NCBI GenBank assembly: GCA_000967895.1
Contig: FO203512.1
Span: 1,697,350 to 1,761,349 of the forward strand
DNA from: Oleispira antarctica RB-8
GTDB taxonomy: Bacteria > Pseudomonadota > Gammaproteobacteria > Pseudomonadales > Oceanobacteraceae
DNA length: 64,000 bases
Reading direction: 5' to 3'
The notes below the pieces were generated by a model that was not told where the DNA came from, did no database searches, and saw nothing but the letters and a program-made list of their open reading frames with translations. The translations under genes were made by a program, and so were the position numbers. This document shows positions 45,585 to 55,810 of this stretch, piece by piece (the stretch's first letter is position 1; every line of letters starts with the position of its first letter).

Positions 45585-46651
45585 TATTGAGGCCCTTTTT
45601 GAGTCGATGTTGATCTAGATGCAGCAGGTTTCGGCATTACATTCGATTTAATCATGAATGCAAGATAGCGAAATAAACCAAGAGACTGCAATGAAAGTAT
45701 AAAACTGATCAAAAGTGCGATGGCGAGTGGCCAATAATACACATTAATTTGTGGTCGAAAGATTTCAGGATCTTTTTCAGTCGGCTCAAGTTGATCAATC
45801 ATGTCATAGATTTTTTCGAGTTCTTTGCTATCACGAGCACGAAAATAATGACCACCGGTAATGTCGGCCATTTTTTGCAGAGTCGTTTCATCAAGGTCTC
45901 TAGAGGGATTCACTTGGCGAGTACCAAAAAAGCTCGAAACTTCCATCGCATCAGCCCCTAAACCAATGGTATAGATCTTTACGTTACTTTGTTGTGCTAG
46001 TTCGGCTGCTTTTAGCGGCTCGACTTCACCCGCCGTATTTGCTCCATCGGTTAACAAAATAACGACGCGACTTTGTTCTGGGTGTGATTGTAAGCGTTTA
46101 ATGGTAAGGCCAACCGCATCACCAATAGCGGTCTTCTTACCGGCTAAACCTATTTGGGCTTCATTCATTAGCGTTTGTACGGTTTGCCAATCAAACGTGA
46201 GCGGCGCTTGTAAATACGCTTGGCTACCAAACAGTATCAGTCCGAGGCGATCTCCTTGGCGCTGACTAACAAAATCGTTTAGTACTTTCTTAACGGTAAA
46301 TAAACGATTAACGGGACGATCTTTCCACTTCATATCTTCGATAGCCATGCTGCCAGAAATATCAATCGCTAGTATAAGATCACGTCCAGACGTTGGCATC
46401 TCAACAATGTCGCCGAGAATGTGCGGGCGAGCAAGTGCGGTTAGCAAGGCAACCCATAATAGCAGCGGTAAAATTAAAGACGGCCAAGTCTGCTGCGTGT
46501 GTCTTTGAGTAGAGTGAGTAGACGTTTGCCATAGCGATAGGCTAGGTACTTTTAACGCGGCTTCTTGTCGCTTAACTTTGGGTAAAAGCCAAAAAACAAT
46601 AAGCGGTAATGGCAATAAAAAGAAGGCCCAAGGCCAGTGCCAATCAATCAT
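45584..46651 (-). CDS. batA: BatA-like VWA-domain membrane protein
   Basis: 355 residues. Membrane helices at about 10-25, 60-75 and 305-330 enclose a VWA domain with the metal-binding MIDAS LAIDISGSM, TDG in LLTDGANT and the RPH.LGD start. It is predicted to stand in the cytoplasmic membrane with the VWA domain on the periplasmic side, working with BatB and BatD. The start overlaps the DUF4381 end by eight bases. Confidence 0.9.
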   Translation of the reverse strand: MIDWHWPWAFFLLPLPLIVFWLLPKVKRQEAALKVPSLSLWQTSTHSTQRHTQQTWPSLILPLLLWVALLTALARPHILGDIVEMPTSGRDLILAIDISGSMAIEDMKWKDRPVNRLFTVKKVLNDFVSQRQGDRLGLILFGSQAYLQAPLTFDWQTVQTLMNEAQIGLAGKKTAIGDAVGLTIKRLQSHPEQSRVVILLTDGANTAGEVEPLKAAELAQQSNVKIYTIGLGADAMEVSSFFGTRQVNPSRDLDETTLQKMADITGGHYFRARDSKELEKIYDMIDQLEPTEKDPEIFRPQINVYYWPLAIALLISFILSLQSLGLFRYLAFMIKSNVMPKPAASRSTSTQKGPQ

Positions 46652-47189
46652 TTGAATGTCCTATAGTTGCATCTAGGGCAACAATTTTATTGTTTTTTAG
46701 CCAGCTAGAGCAGGCTTTATAAAGTTCATCAGCATCGTATTGGCAATTCGACTGATAAATACCTTGGCTCATGGCATGGACTAAATTTTCATTAAAAAAA
46801 GTTTTTTCACTATGACGAATTAAAAAATCTGTCCACGCTGATCCTGAAAGACTGACCGCAGCAGGGTATTGTTTAAGGCAGAAGCGTTTTAAAACCTGAT
46901 TGCTGTGTTGTAAAAAATTGTGGGAATCTTGATCAGATTTGAACTGGATATACGTTAGCTCTAATAACTGAAGAGCCGCTTTTTTGTTCGCATTTTTGGC
47001 TTTATAGCGACGCCAAAAATACAAACCAGCGCCTATGGTAAGTACGATAAGAATCAGTAGTGTCCACCAGCCAAAGGCTATGGGCCAATCGCTGATCGCA
47101 TTAGGCAGGTGAATGTCTTTTAGTTGAGATAAATCCACTTGCGGAGCTGGACTGCCATTGATATTGCCATTCGGGGTGGGTATGTTCAT
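46644..47189 (-). CDS. DUF4381 membrane protein of moxR-bat operon
   Basis: 181 residues. An N-terminal periplasmic segment precedes one membrane helix (GWWTLLILIVLTIGAGLYFWRR, about 42-62), then a basic cytoplasmic helical domain ending in CSSWLKNN. DUF4381 proteins are found in this operon between DUF58 and batA genes; role unknown. The start shares a base with the DUF58 stop (TAATG). Confidence 0.8.
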   Translation of the reverse strand: MNIPTPNGNINGSPAPQVDLSQLKDIHLPNAISDWPIAFGWWTLLILIVLTIGAGLYFWRRYKAKNANKKAALQLLELTYIQFKSDQDSHNFLQHSNQVLKRFCLKQYPAAVSLSGSAWTDFLIRHSEKTFFNENLVHAMSQGIYQSNCQYDADELYKACSSWLKNNKIVALDATIGHSND

Positions 47190-48178
47190 TATTTATTACC
47201 CTTGTTCACATCAACTTTACTCATGGCGATTTGGCTCAAGCCTAAGCCTTTGCGTAATACTGTAATAATGTCATCTTGAGCTTGTAAACTAATGATTGGA
47301 ATGCCCAGTTTTAACGTTCGTTGTTTTAATGTTTGCTGGCGTTGTTCAAAAGCTTGCTGATGCTCTAAGCCTTGAGACTTTGAATAACACTCAAGCTGCA
47401 ATCGCTGTTTACCATCGGTCAGAGGATAACTGCCTAGCGGCAAAATATTCTGCTCGAAGGCATCAAAAATATGAATGGCGACGACATCATTATGTTTACT
47501 GATTTGATAAAGCTGGCGTTCACAGTCTTCATCAAAATCTTGCCAATCCGAGATAAAATAAATCGTACTGCCTGGGCGAGTTACTCGTCGAGTATGGCGC
47601 AGCATATCCGCTAAGCGGCTTGTATTGGTTGTAACGTCAGCTTGCTCTTGCACTTGTTGAAACTGCGACAGTTCATGCAGAACATGCATAACCTGTTTAC
47701 GACCCGGTTTTGGGCGAATATCGGTCTCATGGTTATCATCAAATAGCAGTGCGCCAATACGATCGCCATTATTTAATGCAGACCAAGAAAGCAAGCTAAC
47801 AATATCGGCGGCCAAGACAGATTTAAACGCATGCTGGGTACCAAAGAACATGCTTGAACGCAAATCGCACACCGCCATCACTGGACGTTCGCGTTCTTCG
47901 CGAAATACCTTAATGTGTGGCGTTTGAGTGCGGGCAGTTACTCGCCAATCCATTGCACGAATATCATCACCAGGTTGATAGCTGCGCACTTCCGAAAAAT
48001 CCACACCTCGGCCTCTCAGATTCGAGGTATGAATTCCCGCCATTTCGTTCAGCACTTTCTTTTGCTTATGAATCGGCAAAAGCTTGGCAAGGTGGCGAAT
48101 AGAAACCAAGTTATCAGTACTGATCAACGCGCCTTTCGATAAACCGCCGCGACTGTCGTTTATTTGATTAAAAGCCAT
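47189..48178 (-). CDS. DUF58 (VWA-like) protein
   Basis: 329 residues. The DUF58 signature is visible at GRGVDFSEVRSYQPGDDIRAMDWRVTARTQTP in outline (about 55-90), then VFREERERPVMAVCDLRSSM with a degenerate MIDAS and SDWQDFDEDCE. Usual partner of MoxR AAA+ ATPases. It begins two bases after the moxR stop. Confidence 0.9.
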   Translation of the reverse strand: MAFNQINDSRGGLSKGALISTDNLVSIRHLAKLLPIHKQKKVLNEMAGIHTSNLRGRGVDFSEVRSYQPGDDIRAMDWRVTARTQTPHIKVFREERERPVMAVCDLRSSMFFGTQHAFKSVLAADIVSLLSWSALNNGDRIGALLFDDNHETDIRPKPGRKQVMHVLHELSQFQQVQEQADVTTNTSRLADMLRHTRRVTRPGSTIYFISDWQDFDEDCERQLYQISKHNDVVAIHIFDAFEQNILPLGSYPLTDGKQRLQLECYSKSQGLEHQQAFEQRQQTLKQRTLKLGIPIISLQAQDDIITVLRKGLGLSQIAMSKVDVNKGNK

Positions 48179-48180
48179 GG

Positions 48181-49146
48181 TTAGGCGACCGGAACACGAG
48201 TAATCAATTCGTTGATTACTTTATTAGTGGTCATGCCGTTGGCTTCTGCTTCGAAACTTAAAAGAATACGATGGCGCAATACATCGTGGGCAATCGCTTG
48301 GACATCATCTGGGCTAACAAAATCACGGTTGTTAAGCCACGCATGGGCACGTGCACAGCGCTCTAGTGCGATGGTGCCTCGTGGACTTGCGCCATAATCA
48401 ATCCAGTTCGCAAGATCTTCGCCATACTGCTCAGGGTTACGTGTTGCCATGACCAGCTGCACAATGTATTGCTCTACGGATTCGCTTAAGTGCAAGTTTA
48501 ATGTTTCTTGGCGCGCAGCAAAAATATCTGCTTGCGTCATTTTTTCACCGATATGAGGGGCTTGGTCCATAGCTTCTCCACGCACTAAACGAAGAATCTT
48601 TTGCTCAGCTTCGGCATCCGGATAACCGATGACTACATGCATCAAAAAGCGGTCGAGCTGGGCTTCTGGTAATGGGTAGGTGCCTTCTTGCTCAATTGGG
48701 TTTTGCGTGGCCATTACTAGAAAGAGTTTTTCCAGCTTCATCGTATTGCCACCGACAGACACCTGGCGTTCAGCCATGGCTTCTAATAAGGCACTTTGTA
48801 CTTTGGCCGGGGCGCGGTTAATTTCATCGGCTAAAATTAAATTATGAAAAATAGGGCCTTGCTGAAATTTAAACGTGCCTTCTTCTGGGCGGTAAATTTC
48901 AGTACCGGTAATATCGCCAGGTAATAAGTCTGGGGTGAACTGAATACGTTTGAAGTCACCTTCAATATGATCGGCCAAAGCATTAATCGCTTTGGTCTTC
49001 GCAAGGCCTGGAGCACCTTCTACTAATAAGTGACCATCTGCCAAAAGAGCGATTAATAAGCGTTCAATTAAATGCTGTTGGCCAATGATATTGGCGCTCA
49101 ATGCTTGCGATAATTGTTTGAATCCTTGCTGCATTTTGCTGCTCAC
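48181..49146 (-). CDS. moxR: MoxR-family AAA+ ATPase
   Basis: 321 residues from GTG 49146, or 317 from ATG 49134 (a GAG lies seven bases before it). Walker A EGAPGLAKTKA (38-48), Walker B LILADEINRAP, sensor 1 ATQNPIEQEGTYPLPEAQLDRF in outline, and arginine-finger SPRG. MoxR ATPases act as chaperones that mature or activate VWA-domain partners, here the DUF58 and Bat proteins. First gene of the six-gene operon 41992-49146. Confidence 0.93.
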   Translation of the reverse strand: MSSKMQQGFKQLSQALSANIIGQQHLIERLLIALLADGHLLVEGAPGLAKTKAINALADHIEGDFKRIQFTPDLLPGDITGTEIYRPEEGTFKFQQGPIFHNLILADEINRAPAKVQSALLEAMAERQVSVGGNTMKLEKLFLVMATQNPIEQEGTYPLPEAQLDRFLMHVVIGYPDAEAEQKILRLVRGEAMDQAPHIGEKMTQADIFAARQETLNLHLSESVEQYIVQLVMATRNPEQYGEDLANWIDYGASPRGTIALERCARAHAWLNNRDFVSPDDVQAIAHDVLRHRILLSFEAEANGMTTNKVINELITRVPVA

Positions 49147-49405
49147 TTTCTTTGGGATGTAATTGTTTTATTTCATATAAGATTTTATTGAATGAAATGC
49201 TCAGGTCAATGCTATGAGAGGGGATATTAAGCGAAAGTTCGTATCTTCACACTACTTTACAAGGGTATTGAAAACAAACTGATTGTTATTTGACCGATAG
49301 GCCGAATTTATTGGATTAAGCGGTGTTAAATCAAATGCTAATAGGAAACTTTAGTCTAAGCTAAGGGTAAGGAATTATCTTGTCAAACTTGCAGGAATAG
49401 CTTTC

Positions 49406-52400
49406 ATGAGTAATAGCAAACCAATGAGTAAACCCGATTTAACAGCACTTAACCGATTGATTGATGAGCGCAATGATAAAGCGCAAGCTGAACGTATTAA
49501 GCTCTTTGCTGAGCTTTATTATGATGGCGCTCCCTCTACGGATTTAAACGCTCGCAATCCAGAGGATTTATACGGCGCTACGGTCTCATGTTGGTTATTT
49601 ATTCAAAAGAACAACATTGCTCAGCCTAAGGTTCGTGTTTTTAATCCAGATTTTGAAGTGCACGGTTGGCAATCGACTCACACCGTGATCGAAGTTCTAT
49701 CAAAAGAGATGCCATTTTTAATCGACTCGGTTCGAATAGAGCTGAATCGCCGGCAGATGTCGGTTCATTCTATTAATTCGTGTGTGGTTCATTTAGAGCG
49801 AGACGCAAGGTATAAAAAGAAATCGTCTTCGCCTTTATTCAAGTCGACGGAAACAAGTCAGGCTGAAGCGATTATTTATATTGAGGTTGATCGTCATACC
49901 GACAGTGACATGTTGGACGATTTGTCTAAATCATTGGTGCAAATTGTTAATGAAGTCAGTCATTGCGTTGAAGACTTTTCAGCACTGACAGATCGCGTCA
50001 TTAGAACTTCAGATGAGCTGAGTCAATTACCGTGTGATAAACCTAAAAAAGAAATTAAAGAGTCGCAAGACTTCTTAACGTGGTTGGCAAATGATCACTT
50101 TACGTTTTTAGGCTGCGATGAGTTTTCAATCGAGAGGAAGAACGGTAAAACCTATATTGTGCGCGATGAAAGTGGTGACCTAGGCACTTTTAGATTTCGT
50201 CAAGTCATTGAAAATCGCCGTAACTTAGAAGAGCTGCCGGAGGAAATTGAAGCCTTTGTATTAAGTTCAGATATTATCAACTTCTTTAAATCAGGCGAAT
50301 CCAGTCGTATACATCGTCCAGCGTATCCTGATTACATCGTAGTGAAGCGGTTTAATGAAAAAGGAGAGGTCATTGGTGGTGTTCGATTTATGGGGCTGTA
50401 CACATCGATAGTCTATATTGAGAGTCCGAATAACATCCCGTTAATTCGACAAAAATTACAGCAAATTCGTAAGTTATCAGGCTTTGATAAAAGCAGCCAT
50501 AATGGTAAAGAGATTAACCGAATACTCGAAGCTTATCCTCGAGATGAACTGATTCAGTCAACGTCAGAGCAACTTTATAATACGGCTCTTGGAATTCTTA
50601 ATATTCAGGAACGCCGTCAAACACGCGCCTTTTTACGAAAAGGTACGTATGGCAAATTCTTGTATTGTATGGTGTATACCCCCAGAGATATTTATAACAC
50701 CGAACTACGGACTAAAATTCAAAATGTATTGGAAGAGGCCTGCGATCCTCAAATTGTTGAGTTCAATACCTATTTTTCAGAGTCCATCCTTGCACGAACG
50801 CATTTTGTATTACGCTTAAAAAATACAGAATCTGGTGATGTTGATCATCAAGAAATTGAACGAAAAATACAGCAAGTAGCACGTAGTTGGGGAGATGACC
50901 TACATACTGCACTCGTCGAGCAGGTGGGTGAAGAAAAAGGCAATCGTTACCATCAGGTTTATCGTTCTGCTTTCCCCGCGGGTTATCGTGAAGACTTTGG
51001 CTCACGTACTGCGGTTGCAGATATTCAACATATTGAAGGCCTGCGTGAACATCCTGAAAAAGGCATCGCGATGAGTTTTTATCGTGAGTTAGAAGAGGGG
51101 GATAATCAGCTCAGATTTAAATTGTTTAACCTAGACCATGTTTTACCCTTATCAGATGTTTTGCCTATATTAGAAAACCTTGGGCTACGAGTCATTGGTG
51201 AACATCCTTATGGGCTGCATTTTGATAACGGCCGTAAGGTTTGGATTCATAACTTTTTATTGGAATATACTCTGGCAGAGCGCATTGATATGCAAACGGT
51301 CAAGGGACTATTTCACGAGACGTTTAAGAATATTTGGCATGGTCATGCTGAAAGCGACGGCTTTAATAAACTGGTTTTGGGGTCTGAGATTGGCTGGCGT
51401 GAAATTGCGATGTTACGCGGCTATGCACGCTACATGAAACAAATACGATTTGGTATCAGTGAATTTTCCATCGCTGCAACCTTGAGTCGCTATATTGATA
51501 TCAGTCGTTTATTGGTTAAAGCATTTGAAGTGCGATTTGGTTTGCATACCGATTGGGCGTCGGAGCAGCGAGATCTTGCGTTTGCTGAAATTGAACGTGA
51601 GATTATGGCCGCGCTTGATGATGTTGAGCAGCTAAACGAAGATCGTATTGTGCGCCGTTACTTAGAGTTGATAAAAGCAACATTGCGTACCAATTTCTAT
51701 CAGTGCGATAAAGAGGGTAATGCTAAAGATTACATTGCTTTTAAACTAGATCCTCATCAGGTCAGTGATATGCCGTTGCCACGGCCGATGTTTGAAATAT
51801 TCGTTTACTCACCTCGTGTTGAAGGGGTGCATTTGCGCGGCGGTAAAGTTGCGCGAGGTGGATTACGCTGGTCAGATCGAGGTGAAGATTTCCGCACAGA
51901 GGTTTTGGGCCTAGTTAAAGCTCAGCAAGTGAAAAATGCAGTGATTGTGCCTGTTGGTGCGAAAGGTGGTTTTGTTGCAAAAAACTTGAAACCAGAAATG
52001 TCTCGTGACGAATGGTTAGCAGAAGGTATTGCCTGCTATAAAACATTTATTACTTCACTTTTAGATGTAACAGATAACTTAGTTGAAGGTGAAGTTGTAC
52101 CTCCATTAGACGTCGTAAGACATGATGAAGATGATGTTTACCTTGTTGTGGCAGCTGATAAAGGGACTGCAACGTTCTCAGATATTTCTAATGGCATTGC
52201 CGTTGAACGTGGTTTCTGGCTAGGAGATGCTTTTGCGTCGGGTGGCTCTATTGGTTATGACCATAAAAAAATGGGCATTACCGCTCGTGGTGCTTGGGTT
52301 TCTGTGCAACGTCATTTTCGTGAAAAGGGATTGAATGTTCAGAAAGAAAATTTCACGGTGGTGGGTGTCGGCGATATGGCCGGGGATGTGTTTGGTAACG

Positions 52401-54280
52401 GTATGCTGTTATCTGAACACATTCGTTTAACCGCAGCGTTTAACCACATGCATATATTCATTGACCCTAATCCGGATGCTGCGTTGAGTTTTGTTGAGCG
52501 TAAGCGTTTGTTTGAAATGCCGCGTTCTACTTGGGGGGATTTTGATAAAGGACTTATCTCGAAAGGGGGCGCTGTATTCTCACGCAGTGCGAAAACGATC
52601 AATATTAGCCCAGAAATGAAAACACGTTTTGATATTAAAGAAAGCGTACTGGCACCGAATGAATTGATCAAGGCGCTATTATTAGCGCCTGTGGATTTAC
52701 TCTGGAATGGTGGTATCGGAACGTATATCAAAGGCAGTAGCGAGAGCCATGCTGATGTGGGTGATAAAGCGACTGATGCGGTAAGAATCAATGGTAATCA
52801 AGTGCGTGCCAAAGTCATTGGCGAGGGTGGAAACTTAGGGATGACTCAGCTGGGTCGAGTTGAATACGCACTTGCGGGGGGATCTTCTTATACTGACTTT
52901 ATTGATAATGCGGGGGGAGTCGATTGCTCAGACCATGAAGTAAATATCAAAATCATGCTGAACGAAATTGTTGCTTCGGGCGATATGACGATGAAGCAGC
53001 GTAATCAATTATTTATGCAAATGACCGATGCAGTATCAGCGTTGGTACTCACGAATAATTATCGACAAACTCAGGCCATTGCCTTGGCGCACCGCGAATG
53101 CGAAGAACGCATGGATGAATATGTGCGTTTAATTCATGATTTTGAAGAGTCAGGTAAGTTAAATAGAGCATTAGAATACCTACCTGATGAAGAAACCATT
53201 GCAGAGCGGAAAGCGAAAGGGCAAGGGCTTACTAAGCCTGAGCTATCGATTTTAATCTCTTATGCCAAAGCCGATTTAAAAGAACGGTTAAATCTTGAGG
53301 CCATTAGTCAGGATACTTATCTGAGCAAAATCGTGGAAACGGCCTTTCCTCAGAAGCTGGTGGATGATTATAACGGCCCCGTCATGAATCATAAATTACG
53401 CTCTGAAATTGTGGCGACTCAGCTGGCGAATGATTTGGTTAACTATATGGGCATTACTTTTGTGAATCGCTTAACCGAAGCAACAGGGGCGACGGTGGTT
53501 GAAGTTGCTAGAGCTTATGTCGCGGCACGTGATGTCTTTGGTCTACATGATTTATGGGCGCAGATTGAGTCACTGGACTATCAAATTCCAGCCAATGTGC
53601 AGGCGGATATGATGAGCCGCTTAATGCGTTTGGTGCGTCGTGCGAGTCGTTGGTTCTTACGCAATCGTCGTTCAGATATGGATGTCGCTGCGGAGGTCGA
53701 ATCGTTTAAAGCCAGTGCCGATTCGGTTAGAAACAATTTATCACAATGGCTGCAAGGTTCGACACAAGAAACTTGGCAGGGACGTTTTGATCAATATACT
53801 GAGCAAGGCGTGCCAGAGAATGTATCTGCTTTGGCTGCAGGAACCAGTCCACTACTTTCAGCCTTAGGAATCATTGAAGCCTCACACCAAACTGAGCGCC
53901 CCGTTGAACGTGTCGCAGAAGCCTATTTTTATGTGGGAGAAACCTTGTCGTTAAACTGGTTCTTAGAACAGATTAACAATCTAGAGGTAAATTCTCATTG
54001 GCAAGCTCTAGCGAGAGAAGCTTTCCGTGATGATATGGATTGGCAACTGCGTTCGTTAACGGTTTCAGTATTAAATACGGAAGACAATGGTGATATGCCT
54101 ATTGCTGAACTAATGGAACGCTGGAAGACGGCGCACCCTCATTTGGTGAGTCGTTGGCAGCGTATGCTAGACGAGCTTAGAGCCTCTGATAAGGCTGAAT
54201 ACGCCATGTATTCCGTTGCGTTACGAGAGCTATTAGATTTAGCGCAAGCCAGTAAGCATCTTGCAGGGGATTGCAGTTAG
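49406..54280 (+). CDS. gdhB: NAD-specific glutamate dehydrogenase, 180-kDa class
   Basis: 1,624 residues, the full length of this class (Pseudomonas GdhB about 1,620). N-terminal ACT-like regulatory regions (1-500), a catalytic core around 790-1230 with LRGGKVARGGLRWSDR (about 810) and VGAKGGFVAK (about 850, catalytic Lys), then the NAD-binding VVGVGDMAGDVFGNGM (about 987). It converts glutamate to 2-oxoglutarate and ammonium, a catabolic role; family members are allosterically controlled by amino acids. AGGAA lies nine bases before ATG 49406. Single-gene unit with its own terminator. Confidence 0.95.
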   Translation: MSNSKPMSKPDLTALNRLIDERNDKAQAERIKLFAELYYDGAPSTDLNARNPEDLYGATVSCWLFIQKNNIAQPKVRVFNPDFEVHGWQSTHTVIEVLSKEMPFLIDSVRIELNRRQMSVHSINSCVVHLERDARYKKKSSSPLFKSTETSQAEAIIYIEVDRHTDSDMLDDLSKSLVQIVNEVSHCVEDFSALTDRVIRTSDELSQLPCDKPKKEIKESQDFLTWLANDHFTFLGCDEFSIERKNGKTYIVRDESGDLGTFRFRQVIENRRNLEELPEEIEAFVLSSDIINFFKSGESSRIHRPAYPDYIVVKRFNEKGEVIGGVRFMGLYTSIVYIESPNNIPLIRQKLQQIRKLSGFDKSSHNGKEINRILEAYPRDELIQSTSEQLYNTALGILNIQERRQTRAFLRKGTYGKFLYCMVYTPRDIYNTELRTKIQNVLEEACDPQIVEFNTYFSESILARTHFVLRLKNTESGDVDHQEIERKIQQVARSWGDDLHTALVEQVGEEKGNRYHQVYRSAFPAGYREDFGSRTAVADIQHIEGLREHPEKGIAMSFYRELEEGDNQLRFKLFNLDHVLPLSDVLPILENLGLRVIGEHPYGLHFDNGRKVWIHNFLLEYTLAERIDMQTVKGLFHETFKNIWHGHAESDGFNKLVLGSEIGWREIAMLRGYARYMKQIRFGISEFSIAATLSRYIDISRLLVKAFEVRFGLHTDWASEQRDLAFAEIEREIMAALDDVEQLNEDRIVRRYLELIKATLRTNFYQCDKEGNAKDYIAFKLDPHQVSDMPLPRPMFEIFVYSPRVEGVHLRGGKVARGGLRWSDRGEDFRTEVLGLVKAQQVKNAVIVPVGAKGGFVAKNLKPEMSRDEWLAEGIACYKTFITSLLDVTDNLVEGEVVPPLDVVRHDEDDVYLVVAADKGTATFSDISNGIAVERGFWLGDAFASGGSIGYDHKKMGITARGAWVSVQRHFREKGLNVQKENFTVVGVGDMAGDVFGNGMLLSEHIRLTAAFNHMHIFIDPNPDAALSFVERKRLFEMPRSTWGDFDKGLISKGGAVFSRSAKTINISPEMKTRFDIKESVLAPNELIKALLLAPVDLLWNGGIGTYIKGSSESHADVGDKATDAVRINGNQVRAKVIGEGGNLGMTQLGRVEYALAGGSSYTDFIDNAGGVDCSDHEVNIKIMLNEIVASGDMTMKQRNQLFMQMTDAVSALVLTNNYRQTQAIALAHRECEERMDEYVRLIHDFEESGKLNRALEYLPDEETIAERKAKGQGLTKPELSILISYAKADLKERLNLEAISQDTYLSKIVETAFPQKLVDDYNGPVMNHKLRSEIVATQLANDLVNYMGITFVNRLTEATGATVVEVARAYVAARDVFGLHDLWAQIESLDYQIPANVQADMMSRLMRLVRRASRWFLRNRRSDMDVAAEVESFKASADSVRNNLSQWLQGSTQETWQGRFDQYTEQGVPENVSALAAGTSPLLSALGIIEASHQTERPVERVAEAYFYVGETLSLNWFLEQINNLEVNSHWQALAREAFRDDMDWQLRSLTVSVLNTEDNGDMPIAELMERWKTAHPHLVSRWQRMLDELRASDKAEYAMYSVALRELLDLAQASKHLAGDCS

Positions 54281-54313
54281 AAGAGGGGATTAGAGAAAAA
54301 CTAGGTTTCACAG

Positions 54314-54356
54314 AGAGCTAATATTGTTTGGCAATATTAGCTCTGTTTTATTTTGG
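54314..54356 (+). terminator. Rho-independent terminator of gdhB
   Basis: 13-bp perfect stem (agagctaatattg / caatattagctct), 5-base loop, then a T-rich tail. Sits between convergent gdhB and speD and may serve both. Confidence 0.9.
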
Positions 54357-54366
54357 CTTTGACGAT

Positions 54367-54768
54367 TTAAGCTAGGTGTTCACCGCGTTGCTTAATCGTA
54401 CTGACGACTTTTTTAGCGTTGAAGTGTCCCTTAAGAATTTCAATGGCTAATTCTGGCTCAGAATTACCACACATAAAAATATCAAAAGCTGCAAATTTTC
54501 TCTCAGGCCAAGTATGAACACTAATATGTGATTCAGAAAGAACAGCAACCCCGGTGACTCCGTCATTTGGCGTAAAATGATGCAGGTAAATATGAAGCAA
54601 ATGCGCACCACATTTTTCAATGCATTCACGCATGGCTGCCTCGACTCGTTCAATATTATCTAAGTATTCTGCATCATACAGATCAACAATAATATGCAGG
54701 CCTGCAAATGATTTACCGTCTCTCATCATTAAAGAATCAGCAGCAGAGTCGTTTTTAATCTTACTCAT
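54367..54768 (-). CDS. speD: S-adenosylmethionine decarboxylase proenzyme
   Basis: 133 residues, the short class-1B form (Bacillus/Thermotoga type, not the longer E. coli form). The self-cleavage site is Glu79-Ser80 in LSESHISVHTWPE; Ser80 should become the pyruvoyl group. HLLHIYLHHF and FDIFMCG, with the catalytic Cys, are present. It makes decarboxylated AdoMet, the aminopropyl donor for spermidine, matching the spermidine-synthase-like gene two positions upstream. The start overlaps the channel gene by eight bases. Last gene of an eight-gene operon. Confidence 0.93.
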   Translation of the reverse strand: MSKIKNDSAADSLMMRDGKSFAGLHIIVDLYDAEYLDNIERVEAAMRECIEKCGAHLLHIYLHHFTPNDGVTGVAVLSESHISVHTWPERKFAAFDIFMCGNSEPELAIEILKGHFNAKKVVSTIKQRGEHLA

Positions 54769-55810
54769 GTTCAGCGCCGAGGGTTTCTAAACAGATATCG
54801 TTGATCCGACGGGGAGCGGTGTAAAATATCGCCATACCTGGTCGTATTGGTGTTGTAAGGGAGGGATTAACCACAACCTTATCTTCTTTTATTGCTAACG
54901 CCATGGCGTCGTATTTGAGCTTCATGTTAAAAAACACATGCTCAAAATCACTCGAGAAATTACTGGATGTATCAATATCAAATCGATACAGGTTTTCGCC
55001 ATTTAAGTTGGAAATCAATTGCTGGATAACGGTGCTGGATTCTCTATCTTGAAGCTCTTGCGCCATAAGATAAACATTAACAGGTAATATAACCTGATTT
55101 AAAGAGATGTCATCAGCGGGTAGCTTAATGATTTTGTTGTAGTGATCTTCATTGTTTAAATAGCAAACCATGTGGGCTGAATGATTGATATCACGAAATG
55201 CAAAGGCGGTAATGAATGTTTGATTATCATCACGGCCATGGATAATAATGTTTCTAGCTTTGTGAGCACTTGACCGAATTAAAACGTCTTCTGATGCTAG
55301 TTCGCCGCGAATAAAAACAATTTCTGAATTACTTAAAGGATTTGTATCTTGTTCTTCTGAGCAAAGAATGATTTGTTCATCTGGATTGTTCTCAAGTAAT
55401 TCAGTAATAACCTTTTCTGTACTGCCTTGTCTGTAGCCCATTAATAAGGTGTGACTTTCGGTGCTCATTGTTGCTAATCCTTTATTTTTTTTGTTTGCTA
55501 CGCTGATAATCAGCTCAGACAGTTTGCCTATAATAACTGCAACAGCGCCAATGCCTGATGCCATAATAAATCCAGCAATAACTCTACCGCCGGTAGAACT
55601 GGGAGCGAAGTCGCCATAGCCTACCGTCGTAATCGTAACGACAAACCACCAAGAGTAATTATCGATAATGACGGCTTCGTTAAACGCCAGCATGCCTAAA
55701 AATCCGACCAAATACGTGAATGCAATAGTGATTAACAGAGTTGTCCACGCATGGTCATACAGTTTAAGTAATGCTTTTCTGTAAGTTTTACTTAGCATTG
55801 AAAAAATCAT
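54761..55810 (-). CDS. Potassium channel with TrkA-N/RCK-like domain
   Basis: 349 residues. Two membrane helices (about 22-42 and 72-102) flank a pore loop with the K+ selectivity filter TTVGYGD (61-67). A cytoplasmic Rossmann-like domain follows (TLLMGYRQGS, then ILCSEEQDT, FIRGELASEDVL), similar to RCK/TrkA-N but with GYRQGS in place of the usual GxGxxG, then a C-terminal domain. Ligand gating is expected; the altered nucleotide loop makes the ligand uncertain. The ATG overlaps the synthase stop (ATGA). Being between spermidine synthase and speD suggests a functional tie to polyamines. Confidence 0.9.
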   Translation of the reverse strand: MIFSMLSKTYRKALLKLYDHAWTTLLITIAFTYLVGFLGMLAFNEAVIIDNYSWWFVVTITTVGYGDFAPSSTGGRVIAGFIMASGIGAVAVIIGKLSELIISVANKKNKGLATMSTESHTLLMGYRQGSTEKVITELLENNPDEQIILCSEEQDTNPLSNSEIVFIRGELASEDVLIRSSAHKARNIIIHGRDDNQTFITAFAFRDINHSAHMVCYLNNEDHYNKIIKLPADDISLNQVILPVNVYLMAQELQDRESSTVIQQLISNLNGENLYRFDIDTSSNFSSDFEHVFFNMKLKYDAMALAIKEDKVVVNPSLTTPIRPGMAIFYTAPRRINDICLETLGAEHE